From assembly GCF_036231965.1 (NCBI RefSeq), contig NZ_CP109499.1, positions 8,432,001-8,496,000 on the forward strand: a stretch of DNA of 64,000 nt. Reading direction: 5' to 3'. The translations under genes and the position numbers were made by a program. Origin of the DNA: Streptomyces sp. NBC_01428 (GTDB lineage: Bacteria; Actinomycetota; Actinomycetes; Streptomycetales; Streptomycetaceae). The notes below the pieces were generated by a model. It was given only the letters and a program-made list of their open reading frames with translations. It did no database searches and was not told the origin of the DNA. Shown here piece by piece: positions 50,281 through 58,083 of the stretch. Position 1 is the first letter of the stretch, and each line of letters starts with the position of its first letter.

Positions 50281-50504
50281 GCGTACGGACCCACGGCACC
50301 GATCCCCACGCGGAGTTGGGGGAGTCACCGGACCCGTTGAGGTGGGTGATCTGGCACACCGCGTCGGAGACGCTGGTCTTCGACCGGGACGTCAACGGCC
50401 CGCTCGGCATCGACGACGAGGCGGTCCTGCGTGAGGTCCTCGGCAGGATGCGCGCCGCGGGCGTACCGGAGAGCGACGACTATCCGGGCCGCCCCTGCTC
50501 CTGA
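50277..50504 (+). CDS. Small protein of unknown function
   Basis: The 75-residue protein has an ATG overlapping the amidohydrolase stop (ATGA), so it should be translated by coupling. It is acidic, with a central LRWVIWHTASETLVFDRDVNGPLGIDD segment followed by a predicted helix (EAVLREVLGRMRAAGVPE). I do not recognise the family, and no signal peptide or membrane segment is seen. Its place at the end of the NRPS-mbtH-amidohydrolase unit suggests it is iron-regulated. Confidence 0.6.
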   Translation: MSVRTHGTDPHAELGESPDPLRWVIWHTASETLVFDRDVNGPLGIDDEAVLREVLGRMRAAGVPESDDYPGRPCS

Positions 50505-50659
50505 ACCGGGCACACTCGCGGGCCCTGTGAGGTCCTGCCGGCCAGCAGCTCGCGCGGCATCCGGTCGGTGGCGCGCACGACGTCGGCCGCCGCGTGCGCG
50601 AAGCCGACGAGGTGTGAGGGCCGGGCGTCCCGGCGCCGTTCGGGTGCCGCGAGCGGCGG

Positions 50660-51238
50660 CTATCCGATGGCCGGATCGCCGTCGACCTGAAGGAGCCGAT
50701 ACCCGTGTCCGTACGAGGATCCGCTCCGGCGCGCGGACTTCGGTGCCCGGGCGCGGCGTGCCGCGAGGACGAGTGCGTTCACCTCCGGACGCCGCCTGCG
50801 CGCCTCGTCCAGTCGACGGCGCGACACCCCGACGCGTGCGGCTGCGGCGCCCACCGCGGCCCCGGCGCGGATGACGGTGAGCAGCGTGCGCAGTTCGAGC
50901 GGGGTCAGGGGGAGGGGCTTCTCCCCGCTGTGCCCGTGCGACCGGCTCAGGGCGGTCGCCGCGGTCATGGCCTCCGCGAACAAGGGGTCCGAGGCACGCC
51001 AGTTGAGCAGCAGGCGTTCGGGGACCCCGGCGGCCGCGGCGCATCCGGCGGCGTCGATCCCCAGAGCGGCCGCCCGCACGGCCTCCGCCCTGCGGGTCAG
51101 GGTCTCCTCGCGCAGGTTCGGTTCGCGCCCGAGTGCCGCGAGGAGCTCTTGGTCGAGCCGGTCCCGTGCGTCGAGGTGGGCCAGGACGTCGTCGGCCCAG
51201 GCCGCCAACCGGGCTTCGGTGTCGGTCACTTCATCCAC
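50660..51238 (-). CDS. Protein with two helix-turn-helix-like repeats, iron-box controlled
   Basis: The protein has 192 residues. Residues 63-92 (AAAAGVPERLLLNWRASDPLFAEAM) look like the helix-turn-helix of phage terminase small subunits and transposases, and residues 118-152 (AAARVGVSRRRLDEARRRRPEVNAL) repeat the same layout. The end is basic. The family is not recognised, but a DNA-binding role is likely. An iron box lies 10 bp upstream of the ATG, so expression should rise in iron starvation, and it may be a secondary regulator of this locus (inference). The frame stays open and coding-like for 59 codons after the TAG, so the protein may have been longer. Confidence 0.65.
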   Translation of the reverse strand: MDEVTDTEARLAAWADDVLAHLDARDRLDQELLAALGREPNLREETLTRRAEAVRAAALGIDAAGCAAAAGVPERLLLNWRASDPLFAEAMTAATALSRSHGHSGEKPLPLTPLELRTLLTVIRAGAAVGAAAARVGVSRRRLDEARRRRPEVNALVLAARRARAPKSARRSGSSYGHGYRLLQVDGDPAIG

Positions 51239-51248
51239 CCGTGCAATT

Positions 51249-51267
51249 TTAGGTTAGCCTCACCTAA
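51249..51267. promoter_or_regulatory. Iron box between HTH-protein and Nudix genes
   Basis: TTAGGTTAGCCTCACCTAA is the closest match to the DmdR/IdeR consensus in the window (17 of 19 positions by eye). It sits 10 bp from the HTH gene start and 65 bp before the Nudix gene, in a divergent promoter region. Confidence 0.93.
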
Positions 51268-51332
51268 GTGTATAGGTCGAGGTCGTTCACCCGTCGATCG
51301 ACACGGCCCCGTCGCTCTGACACTGTGAGGCG

Positions 51333-51833
51333 ATGCGGACTCCCAGGCAGGCGGCCAGAGTTGTGGTGCTGGATCCCGCCGGTGCCGTGTTCATGTTCCG
51401 GTACGACAACGTGGAGGTCGGCGTCCACTGGGCGCTGCCCGGCGGCGGGCTGGACCCCGGCGAGACACCGCTTCAGGCCGCCCGGCGCGAGCTCCGCGAG
51501 GAGACCGGCTGGGACGACATCCCTCTCGACGGGACGCTGTTGTGCCTGTGGGAACACGACTTCACCAGGATCGGCGTCCCCGTGCGGCAGCACGAACACA
51601 TCTTTCTCACCCACGGCCCCCGCCGGGACCTGACCGGCGAACTCGGCTCGGCGCACGCCGCCGACGGGATCCTCCGCGGGAGGTGGTGGACGCCGGACGA
51701 GTTGTCGGCGGCCGTCGAGCCGTTGTGGCCGCCGCAGCTTCCGGACCTGCTCGCGGCCGTACGGCGCGACGGCCCGCCCGCGACCCCCGTCGACCTGGGC
51801 TTCGTGCCGCAGGATCCTCCCGCCACGGCCTGA
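51333..51833 (+). CDS. Nudix hydrolase
   Basis: The 166-residue protein has a complete Nudix box at residues 38-60 (GGGLDPGETPLQAARRELREETGW), giving the metal-binding REXXEE helix. The substrate cannot be told; family members cleave nucleoside diphosphate-X compounds, including oxidised nucleotides, ADP-ribose and CoA. GTGAGG precedes the ATG. It diverges from the HTH gene, and the iron box between them may control it as well. Under low-iron control a housekeeping or redox-cleanup role is conceivable, but this is speculation. Confidence 0.88.
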   Translation: MRTPRQAARVVVLDPAGAVFMFRYDNVEVGVHWALPGGGLDPGETPLQAARRELREETGWDDIPLDGTLLCLWEHDFTRIGVPVRQHEHIFLTHGPRRDLTGELGSAHAADGILRGRWWTPDELSAAVEPLWPPQLPDLLAAVRRDGPPATPVDLGFVPQDPPATA

Positions 51834-51857
51834 CGGGGGCGTGCGGGTGAGCGGGGG

Positions 51858-52739
51858 TCAGCGCTCGCCGAGCGCGCGGATCTCGGCGCCGATCAGCCCG
51901 GGGTCCTCCTCCGCCATGAAGTGCCCGCAGTCCACCGTGCGGTGGCGCAGGTCCGGCGCCCAGGCGCTCCAGAGCTGCTCGGCGTGGAAGCCGAGCGTGG
52001 CACCCCAGTCCTGCTGGAGCACGGTCACGGGCATGGCCAGCCGGTTCCCGGCGGCCCGGTCGGCGCTGTCGTGGTCGATGTCGACCCCGGCGGAGGCGCG
52101 GTAGTCGGCGACGATCGACGGCACCGCCGCGGCGCAGGCGTCGAGGTAGTGGCGGCGGACGCCGGAGGGGACCGCGCGCGGATCGTTGGCCCACACGTCG
52201 AGGAAGTGGCCGAAGAACGCGTCGGGCGCGCCCTCGATCATCCGCTCGGGCAGGCCGGGCGGCTGAGCCATCAGATAGAGGTGGAAGGCGACCGCGGCGG
52301 ACACGCCGTGCAGCGCGTCCCACATGTCGAGGGTCGGCAGGACGTCCAGGACGGCGACGCGGGTCACCGCCCTCGGATGGTCCAGGGCGGCGCGGAAGGC
52401 GACGAGGGCGCCGCGGTCGTGGCCGACCAGGTCGAAGCGCTCGTGCCCGAGCTCCGCCGCCAGGCGGACGACGTCCCTGGCCATGGTGCGCTTGGAGTAC
52501 ACCTCGGGACCGGTCTCGGCGGGCTTGTCACTGGCTCCGTAGCCGCGCAGGTCGGGACAGACGACCGTGTGGTCGGCGGCGAGATCGGCGGCGACGTGCC
52601 GCCACATGAGGTGCGTCTGCGGAAAGCCGTGCAGCAGCACGACCGGCGACCCGCTGCCGCCGACCGCCGCGTGCAGGGAGACACCGTCGTCGACCCGCAC
52701 GCGGTGCTGGGCGAATCCGGGGATGCTCAGGGGTGTCAC
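51858..52739 (-). CDS. Alpha/beta hydrolase (epoxide hydrolase/haloacetate dehalogenase-like)
   Basis: The 293-residue protein has the alpha/beta hydrolase layout: oxyanion region VVLLHGFPQTHLMWRHVA, DLRGYGASDKP, and nucleophile elbow VGHDRGALVAF with Asp as nucleophile, which points to dehalogenase or epoxide hydrolase relatives rather than serine esterases. The catalytic His is in DCGHFMAEEDP near the C-terminus. It starts at GTG 52739, diverging from the BTAD regulator gene 202 bp away. The substrate is unknown, and it does not appear to belong to the siderophore locus. Confidence 0.85.
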   Translation of the reverse strand: MTPLSIPGFAQHRVRVDDGVSLHAAVGGSGSPVVLLHGFPQTHLMWRHVAADLAADHTVVCPDLRGYGASDKPAETGPEVYSKRTMARDVVRLAAELGHERFDLVGHDRGALVAFRAALDHPRAVTRVAVLDVLPTLDMWDALHGVSAAVAFHLYLMAQPPGLPERMIEGAPDAFFGHFLDVWANDPRAVPSGVRRHYLDACAAAVPSIVADYRASAGVDIDHDSADRAAGNRLAMPVTVLQQDWGATLGFHAEQLWSAWAPDLRHRTVDCGHFMAEEDPGLIGAEIRALGER

Positions 52740-52941
52740 AACAGCTCCAGGTACTCGTGGCAGGGTGGAGGCCCGGCCCCGGACGGCAGGTCAGGGACGC
52801 GTCCCGCGCCGATCGGCCCGGTCCGCCGGTCTCCGGTCCGTCCGGGATCTCCCGGACGTCGTCCATGCTGCGGGCGCCGGATCAGCGATCGATGAGCGAG
52901 TTCCGGGCCCCGGGGCCACGGGCTCGCGGAAGGGCCGTGCG

Positions 52942-54987
52942 GTGGGTGTGCAGTTCGGACTGCTGGGGCCGGTGGCCGCCTGGGACGACGAGGGAACCCC
53001 GATGCCGCTCGGTGCCCCGCGCCACCGCGAGGTGCTGGGCAGACTCCTGGTCGCCCGCAACCACGTCGTCCCGGTCGACCGGCTCGTCGCCGATCTCTGG
53101 GAGGACGAGCCGCCCAAGGGTGCCGTCGGAGCCGTACGCACCTTCGTCGCCGCGCTCCGCCGCGCCCTGGAACCCGGGCGCCCCGCGAACCGGCCGCCGT
53201 CGCTGCTCGTCACCCAGGGCCCCGGATACGTGCTGCGGGCGAGCCGCGACGCGGTGGACGCGGGACGGTTCGAGGAAGCGGTGGCGCGGGCCGGCGCCGC
53301 CGCCCCGCACAGCGCGGCCGCCGTGTGGAACGAGGCGCTCGCCCTGTGGCGAGGGCCCGCGCTCGCCGACTTCCCGCGGGCGCGCTGGGCCGCGCCGGAG
53401 CGGGCGAGGCTGGAGTCACTGCGGCTCCGGGCGGTCGAGGGGCGGGCGGACGCGCTGATCGCCACGGGGGCCGCACGTGAGGCCGTACCGGACCTGGAGT
53501 CCCACGTCACGGCACACCCCTGGAGGGAGGACGGCTGGGTCCTGCTGGCCACCGCCCTCGACCGCTCCGGGCGGCGCGGCGACGCGCTGGCCGTGCTGCG
53601 ACGCGCCCGGGAGACCCTCGCCGACGAACTCGGGATGGACCCCGGGCCGGCCCTGACCCGGGCGGAGGAACGCATCCTGAAGGGCGCGACGGACGCCCGG
53701 ACCGCGGACCCGGCCGGCTCGGGGACGGCCGACGGGGTGTGGGGGCGGGCGGCCGCCGCGTGGGAGCGGTCCGTGCCGGCCCGGTCGCGGGCGCGGCTGC
53801 ACGCCACCGCAGGCCTGCTGCGTGAACTGGCCGTGACCGGGGCGGAGGGCCTGATGGAGGCCGGTGAGCACCGCGGAGCCGTCGTCGCGGCTGCGGGCGC
53901 CACCGGCGACGCGGACCTGACCGCCCGCGTCATCGGCTCCTACGACGTGCCAGCGGTGTGGACCCGCGCGGACGACCCGGGCGAGGCCGCGACGCTGGTG
54001 CGGGCCGCCGCCCGCAGCGCGGCGGAACTCGGGCCGGACGCGCCGCCCGCGCTCCGGGCACGGCTGCTGTCGGTCGTGGCGGTGGAGTCGCGCGGCGACG
54101 CGGCCGCCGACGGGCCGCTCCCGTTCGCCGGTGCGGAGCCGGCGGCCGAACCCTGGCGGACCCGCGCCGAACGCTCCGCCGAGGAGGCGGTCCGGCTGGC
54201 CCGCGCTCTGGGTGACCCGGCCCTGCTGGCCTTCGCCCTGAACGGAGCGTTCATGCAGGCTTTCGGCAGCTGCGGCCTGGCCGCGCGGCGCGCGGCCCTC
54301 GGCGACGAACTGACCACCCTCGCCGCAGGACACGGTCTGCCCAGCCACGAGATCCTGGGTCGCCTCGTACGCCTCCAGGCGCTCGGCGCGCTGGGCCGGC
54401 TCACGGCCGCCGACGAGGAGGCCGACGCGGTCGATAGCCTGGCGCACCGTCATGAACGTCCGCTGGCACGGGTGTTCACCTCGTGGTACCGGTCCCTGCG
54501 CACCTGCGAGACCGACGGCTGGGAAGCGGCCCGGCCGCTCTACGCGCGGGCGCTCGCCGCCACGGCGGACTGCGGCATGCCCGGCCTCGCCCACGGCGCA
54601 CCCGCGCTGGTCGCCCTGGTCCCGGTGATGCGCGGCGACGACCTCCCCCGCTCCGGAACGTTCGAGCCCGTCGACCCCGGCGCGTACGAACCGTGGGTGC
54701 GGCCGCTGCTCCTTGCGGGCGAGGGCGAGACCGAGCAGGCCCGCCGGGCGCTCGACTCCGTCCCCAGACCCCCGCGCGATCTGCTCCAGGAGGCCCTGTG
54801 GTGTCTGCTCGCCCGGGCGGCCTCGGCCGTCGGACACGAGGGTGTCCTGCGGCGCTCCAGGGACGAACTCGCCCGCGCGGCGGGGGAGTACGCGGGTGCC
54901 GGCAGCGGGCTGATCTCGTTCGGCCCGGTCGAACGACACCTGCGCGCGGCGGAGTCGGCGCTGCGGGGCCTCGACGGACGCGGGTGA
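52942..54987 (+). CDS. BTAD/AfsR-type transcriptional regulator
   Basis: The 681-residue protein has an N-terminal OmpR/SARP-type winged helix (residues about 1-95: FGLLGPVAAW, RHREVLGRLLVARNHVVPVDRLVADLW, TQGPGYVLRA). A bacterial transcriptional activator domain follows (about 100-245, ending ELGMDPGPALTRAEERIL), then a long helical, TPR-like C-terminal region. Unlike AfsR it has no NB-ARC P-loop that I can see. GTG 52942 was chosen for GGAAGGG 7 nt upstream and the family start. Such regulators usually activate secondary metabolism or nearby operons; the divergent hydrolase gene is the closest candidate target. Confidence 0.85.
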   Translation: MGVQFGLLGPVAAWDDEGTPMPLGAPRHREVLGRLLVARNHVVPVDRLVADLWEDEPPKGAVGAVRTFVAALRRALEPGRPANRPPSLLVTQGPGYVLRASRDAVDAGRFEEAVARAGAAAPHSAAAVWNEALALWRGPALADFPRARWAAPERARLESLRLRAVEGRADALIATGAAREAVPDLESHVTAHPWREDGWVLLATALDRSGRRGDALAVLRRARETLADELGMDPGPALTRAEERILKGATDARTADPAGSGTADGVWGRAAAAWERSVPARSRARLHATAGLLRELAVTGAEGLMEAGEHRGAVVAAAGATGDADLTARVIGSYDVPAVWTRADDPGEAATLVRAAARSAAELGPDAPPALRARLLSVVAVESRGDAAADGPLPFAGAEPAAEPWRTRAERSAEEAVRLARALGDPALLAFALNGAFMQAFGSCGLAARRAALGDELTTLAAGHGLPSHEILGRLVRLQALGALGRLTAADEEADAVDSLAHRHERPLARVFTSWYRSLRTCETDGWEAARPLYARALAATADCGMPGLAHGAPALVALVPVMRGDDLPRSGTFEPVDPGAYEPWVRPLLLAGEGETEQARRALDSVPRPPRDLLQEALWCLLARAASAVGHEGVLRRSRDELARAAGEYAGAGSGLISFGPVERHLRAAESALRGLDGRG

Positions 54988-55097
54988 CCGAGGCCTGACC
55001 GCGAGCCGGACTGGCCCCCCGGATGGCAGTAAGTCGTCTGCGGGCAGGGCGAGTTGGTGTGACCGCGTCTCTCGAAGTCCCCCGTCGCGGCGTGCCA

Positions 55098-55126
55098 TTG
55101 TCCGGCAGATCGCGATCTCCTACGCT
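55098..55126 (+). promoter_or_regulatory. Candidate vegetative promoter of cynS
   Basis: TTGTCC (55098-55103) is separated by 17 bp from TACGCT (55121-55126), a good match to the Streptomyces HrdB promoter pattern, about 45 bp before the cyanase ATG. Confidence 0.55.
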
Positions 55127-55170
55127 GGGCCGCGTGTCGCGAGGAGCGCGGTCCGGGAACGGAGACATGC

Positions 55171-55614
55171 ATGCTGAGCAAGCACGAAGCGGCCGAAGCC
55201 GTCCGACAGGCCAAGGTGAGGACCGGAGTCACCTGGGCGCAACTGGCCGAGGCCGTCGGCAAACCGCTCGCCTGGACCACGGCCGCCCTGCTCGGCCAGC
55301 ACCCGATGGACAAGGACTCGGCGGCGACGGCCGCGGCACTCCTCGAACTCGGTGACGACGCGGCCCTCGCCTTCCAGCTCCAGCCGACGCGGGGCGCCCT
55401 GGACGCGGCCGTCCCCGTGGACCCGACGATCTACCGCCTCTACGAGGTGGTCCAGGTCTACGGGCCCACCATCAAGGAACTGATCCACGAGCAGTGCGGC
55501 GACGGCATCATGAGCGCCATCAACTTCCGTCTCGACGTCCGCCGCGTTCCCGACCCCGCGGGTGACCGCGTCGTCATCACCCTCGACGGGAAGTACCTCC
55601 CGTACCAGTGGTAG
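55171..55614 (+). CDS. cynS: Cyanate hydratase (cyanase)
   Basis: The 147-residue protein matches cyanase over its full length: an N-terminal helical domain (WAQLAEAVGKPLAWTTAALLGQHPM) and the catalytic domain YRLYEVVQVYGPTIKELIHEQCGDGIMSAINF. Catalytic Arg89, Glu92 and Ser115 have the same spacing as Arg96, Glu99 and Ser122 of the E. coli enzyme. It converts cyanate and bicarbonate to ammonia and carbon dioxide as a decamer. No carbonic anhydrase (cynT) or cyanate transporter gene lies beside it, so it stands alone. Its stop codon directly abuts the stop codon of the convergent beta-glucosidase gene. Confidence 0.96.
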   Translation: MLSKHEAAEAVRQAKVRTGVTWAQLAEAVGKPLAWTTAALLGQHPMDKDSAATAAALLELGDDAALAFQLQPTRGALDAAVPVDPTIYRLYEVVQVYGPTIKELIHEQCGDGIMSAINFRLDVRRVPDPAGDRVVITLDGKYLPYQW

Positions 55615-58083
55615 TCACCGGGCCGGACCTCCCGCCGCCGATTCCGCCCCACCCGCCGACCGCGCTCCGCCGTCGATCTCCAGCCGAACCCCCTGGGTGC
55701 TGTCGGAGGCGGGCCCCGTCTCCAGGGTGACCACCCCCGCCTCCACCACGCGTTCATGGTCCGGGCCGACCGAGGCCAGCGTGTCGGGGCCGATCTCGAA
55801 CTCCGCCTCCGCCTCGGTCCCCGGCGCGATGTCGAGCGCCACGAAACCGCGCAGCTCCCGGACCCGCGGCCACGCCGTGCCGCCGGACAGCCTCCGCACG
55901 TACAGCTGCACCGTCTCGTGGGCCGGCCGGGCACCCGTGTTGCGGACCGCGACCCGGCAGACGAGCCGCGGCGCATCGGCGGTGACCCGGTCCCGGGACA
56001 GCCGGGGCGCGCCGTAGACGACGGTGGTGTACGACAGGCCGTGGCCGAACGCGTACTCCGCCTCGGCGCTCTGGTCGACGTAGCCGCGGTACCGGTGGTC
56101 CTTGCCGTTGTAGAACACGGGCAGGTGCGCGGCGGACCGCGGCACCGACACCGGCAGCCGGCCCCGGGGCTCGGCGTTGCCGAACAGCACGTCGGCCACC
56201 GCCCGGCCACCCAGAGGACCCGGGTACCAGGCGCTCAGCAGCGCCCACGCGCCGCTCCGGGGAGCCGGCACCGCGTGCGGGCGGCCCTGCACCAGGACCA
56301 CCACGACGGGCGTTCCCGACGCGGACACGGCGTCCAGCAGCGCCCGTTGACCGGTCGGGAGCGACAGGTCCGCGAGGTCGACGCCCTCGCCGCAGGTCAT
56401 GCCGGAGGGCGGCCCGGACCCGGTGAGCGCCGCGCCGTTGGAGTCGAAGACGGTGTCCCCGGAGCGGGCGCTCGACCCGCCCAGGACGAGCACCGCGACC
56501 TCGGCGGCCGACGCGAGCGCGGCGGCCGAGGCCACCCCCGAGACGTCGTCCCCCACCAGGGCGCATCCCTCGGCATGCGCGATCTCGGTGCCCGGCGAGG
56601 CCGCCGCGCGGATGCCCTGGAGGACCGAGACCCCGGTGCCCGGCCGCTGCGGTGCCGTGTAGTCACCGAGCAGGGGGGCGACGACATCGGCGTTCGGGCC
56701 GAGCACGGCGATCCGCCGCGTGCCGGGGGACAGGGGCAGGACGTCGCCCTCGTGCACGAGCAGGGTGACCGAAGCACGGGCGATGCGCTCACCCGGACCG
56801 GCCGGACCGACCGGGGCGGCCCCGTCGGCCGGACCGACCCCTTCGGCCACGCCGTCCGGACCCGTCGGGACGCTCGGGCGGAGGCAATCACCCGGTCCGG
56901 CCGAACTGCCCTCGTCCGCCTGCCGCTTGAGGGCGGAACCGACGCGCACGCGACTCGATTCCACCGCGCCCGACGGTTCGTCCTCGAACAGGCCCAGCCG
57001 GAACTTCAGCGACAGCACCCGCGACACCGCCGCGTCGAGCCGCTCCTCCGCGACCAGACCCCGGTCCAGGGCCTCGGCGAGACGCGCGAACGAAGCGTCC
57101 CACAGGCTCAGATCACAGCCGGCATCGAGCGCGCGGGCCGCCGCGGCCACCGGGTCACCGGTGAGCCGGACCAGCCGGTCGATCGCGCCGCCGTCCGCCA
57201 TGACGACGCCCTCGAACCCCCAGCGGTCACGCAGTAGTTCGGTCAGCAGATACCGGTTCGCGACACAGGGCAGACCGTCGAACTCGTTGTAGGCGGCCAT
57301 CACCCCGGCCGCGCCCGCCGACACACCGGCCCGGGCCGCTGCCAGATGGATCTCGTGCAGCTCCCGGGCCCCCAGCTCCGTGGCGGCGCTGTTGCGCCCC
57401 CCGACCGAGGCGCCCTGCCCCGCGAAATGCTTGAGCACCACGCCGATCCCGGACGCGCGGGCGCCCTCGACCAGCGCCTCGGTCATCCGCGCCGCGAGGT
57501 ACGGGTCCTCCGTGAAGCACTCCTCGGTGCGCCCCCAGCGCGGGTCCCGCACCACGTCGAGGGCGGAGACCAGGGCCAGGTGCGCACCCCGGGCCCGCAG
57601 TTCCGCGGCGGCGCCGGCCACCGCCTCCGCGTACAACGGCGGATCCCAGGTGGCACCCACCGCCAGGTTCACCGGCAGCACCGTCCCGTCGAGGGCCTGA
57701 TGTCCGTGCGGCATCTCCTCGACCAGCAGCACCGGAATGCCGAGCCGCGTGTTCTCCCGGACGTGCCGCTGCACCGCCTGGGCCATGCGGGCACCGTCGC
57801 GCGCGTCGAGACCGTCCTCGAAACCGACCCCGGACCACGGGTCGGCGCGCTGGAGCCCGTACAGCGCGCCCATGCCGCCGAAGGCGCTCACCTCGTCGCG
57901 GAAGGTGTCCGCGAGCCGGTGTCCGTCCGGGGTGCGCTCGTACGCGTGCCAACCGTACAGGCGCTGGTTGACCTGGCCGATCTTCTCCGTCGGCGTCATC
58001 CGTCCCAGCAGGTCGCGGACACGGTCCGCCACCGGCGCCGACGGATCGCGGTACAACGGTTCGCGGTACGAGGGAGAGGTCAT
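55615..58083 (-). CDS. Glycoside hydrolase family 3 beta-glucosidase-like enzyme
   Basis: The 822-residue protein has the GH3 N-terminal barrel (VNQRLYGWHAYE, LLVEEMPHGHQAL, DPRWGRTEECFTEDPYL, KHFAGQG), the nucleophile Asp297 in GVVMADGGAI, and the GH3 C-terminal domain (IAVLGPNADV, VDLADLSLPTGQRALLDAV) followed by a fibronectin III-like end (VRNTGARPAHETVQLYVR). No signal peptide is seen, so it is probably intracellular and hydrolyses imported oligosaccharides. A Gly/Pro/Ala-rich insert of about 60 residues lies between the two catalytic domains. The ATG overlaps the GH5-like stop codon by 4 nt. The substrate could be a beta-gluco-, xylo- or mannoside. Confidence 0.9.
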   Translation of the reverse strand: MTSPSYREPLYRDPSAPVADRVRDLLGRMTPTEKIGQVNQRLYGWHAYERTPDGHRLADTFRDEVSAFGGMGALYGLQRADPWSGVGFEDGLDARDGARMAQAVQRHVRENTRLGIPVLLVEEMPHGHQALDGTVLPVNLAVGATWDPPLYAEAVAGAAAELRARGAHLALVSALDVVRDPRWGRTEECFTEDPYLAARMTEALVEGARASGIGVVLKHFAGQGASVGGRNSAATELGARELHEIHLAAARAGVSAGAAGVMAAYNEFDGLPCVANRYLLTELLRDRWGFEGVVMADGGAIDRLVRLTGDPVAAAARALDAGCDLSLWDASFARLAEALDRGLVAEERLDAAVSRVLSLKFRLGLFEDEPSGAVESSRVRVGSALKRQADEGSSAGPGDCLRPSVPTGPDGVAEGVGPADGAAPVGPAGPGERIARASVTLLVHEGDVLPLSPGTRRIAVLGPNADVVAPLLGDYTAPQRPGTGVSVLQGIRAAASPGTEIAHAEGCALVGDDVSGVASAAALASAAEVAVLVLGGSSARSGDTVFDSNGAALTGSGPPSGMTCGEGVDLADLSLPTGQRALLDAVSASGTPVVVVLVQGRPHAVPAPRSGAWALLSAWYPGPLGGRAVADVLFGNAEPRGRLPVSVPRSAAHLPVFYNGKDHRYRGYVDQSAEAEYAFGHGLSYTTVVYGAPRLSRDRVTADAPRLVCRVAVRNTGARPAHETVQLYVRRLSGGTAWPRVRELRGFVALDIAPGTEAEAEFEIGPDTLASVGPDHERVVEAGVVTLETGPASDSTQGVRLEIDGGARSAGGAESAAGGPAR

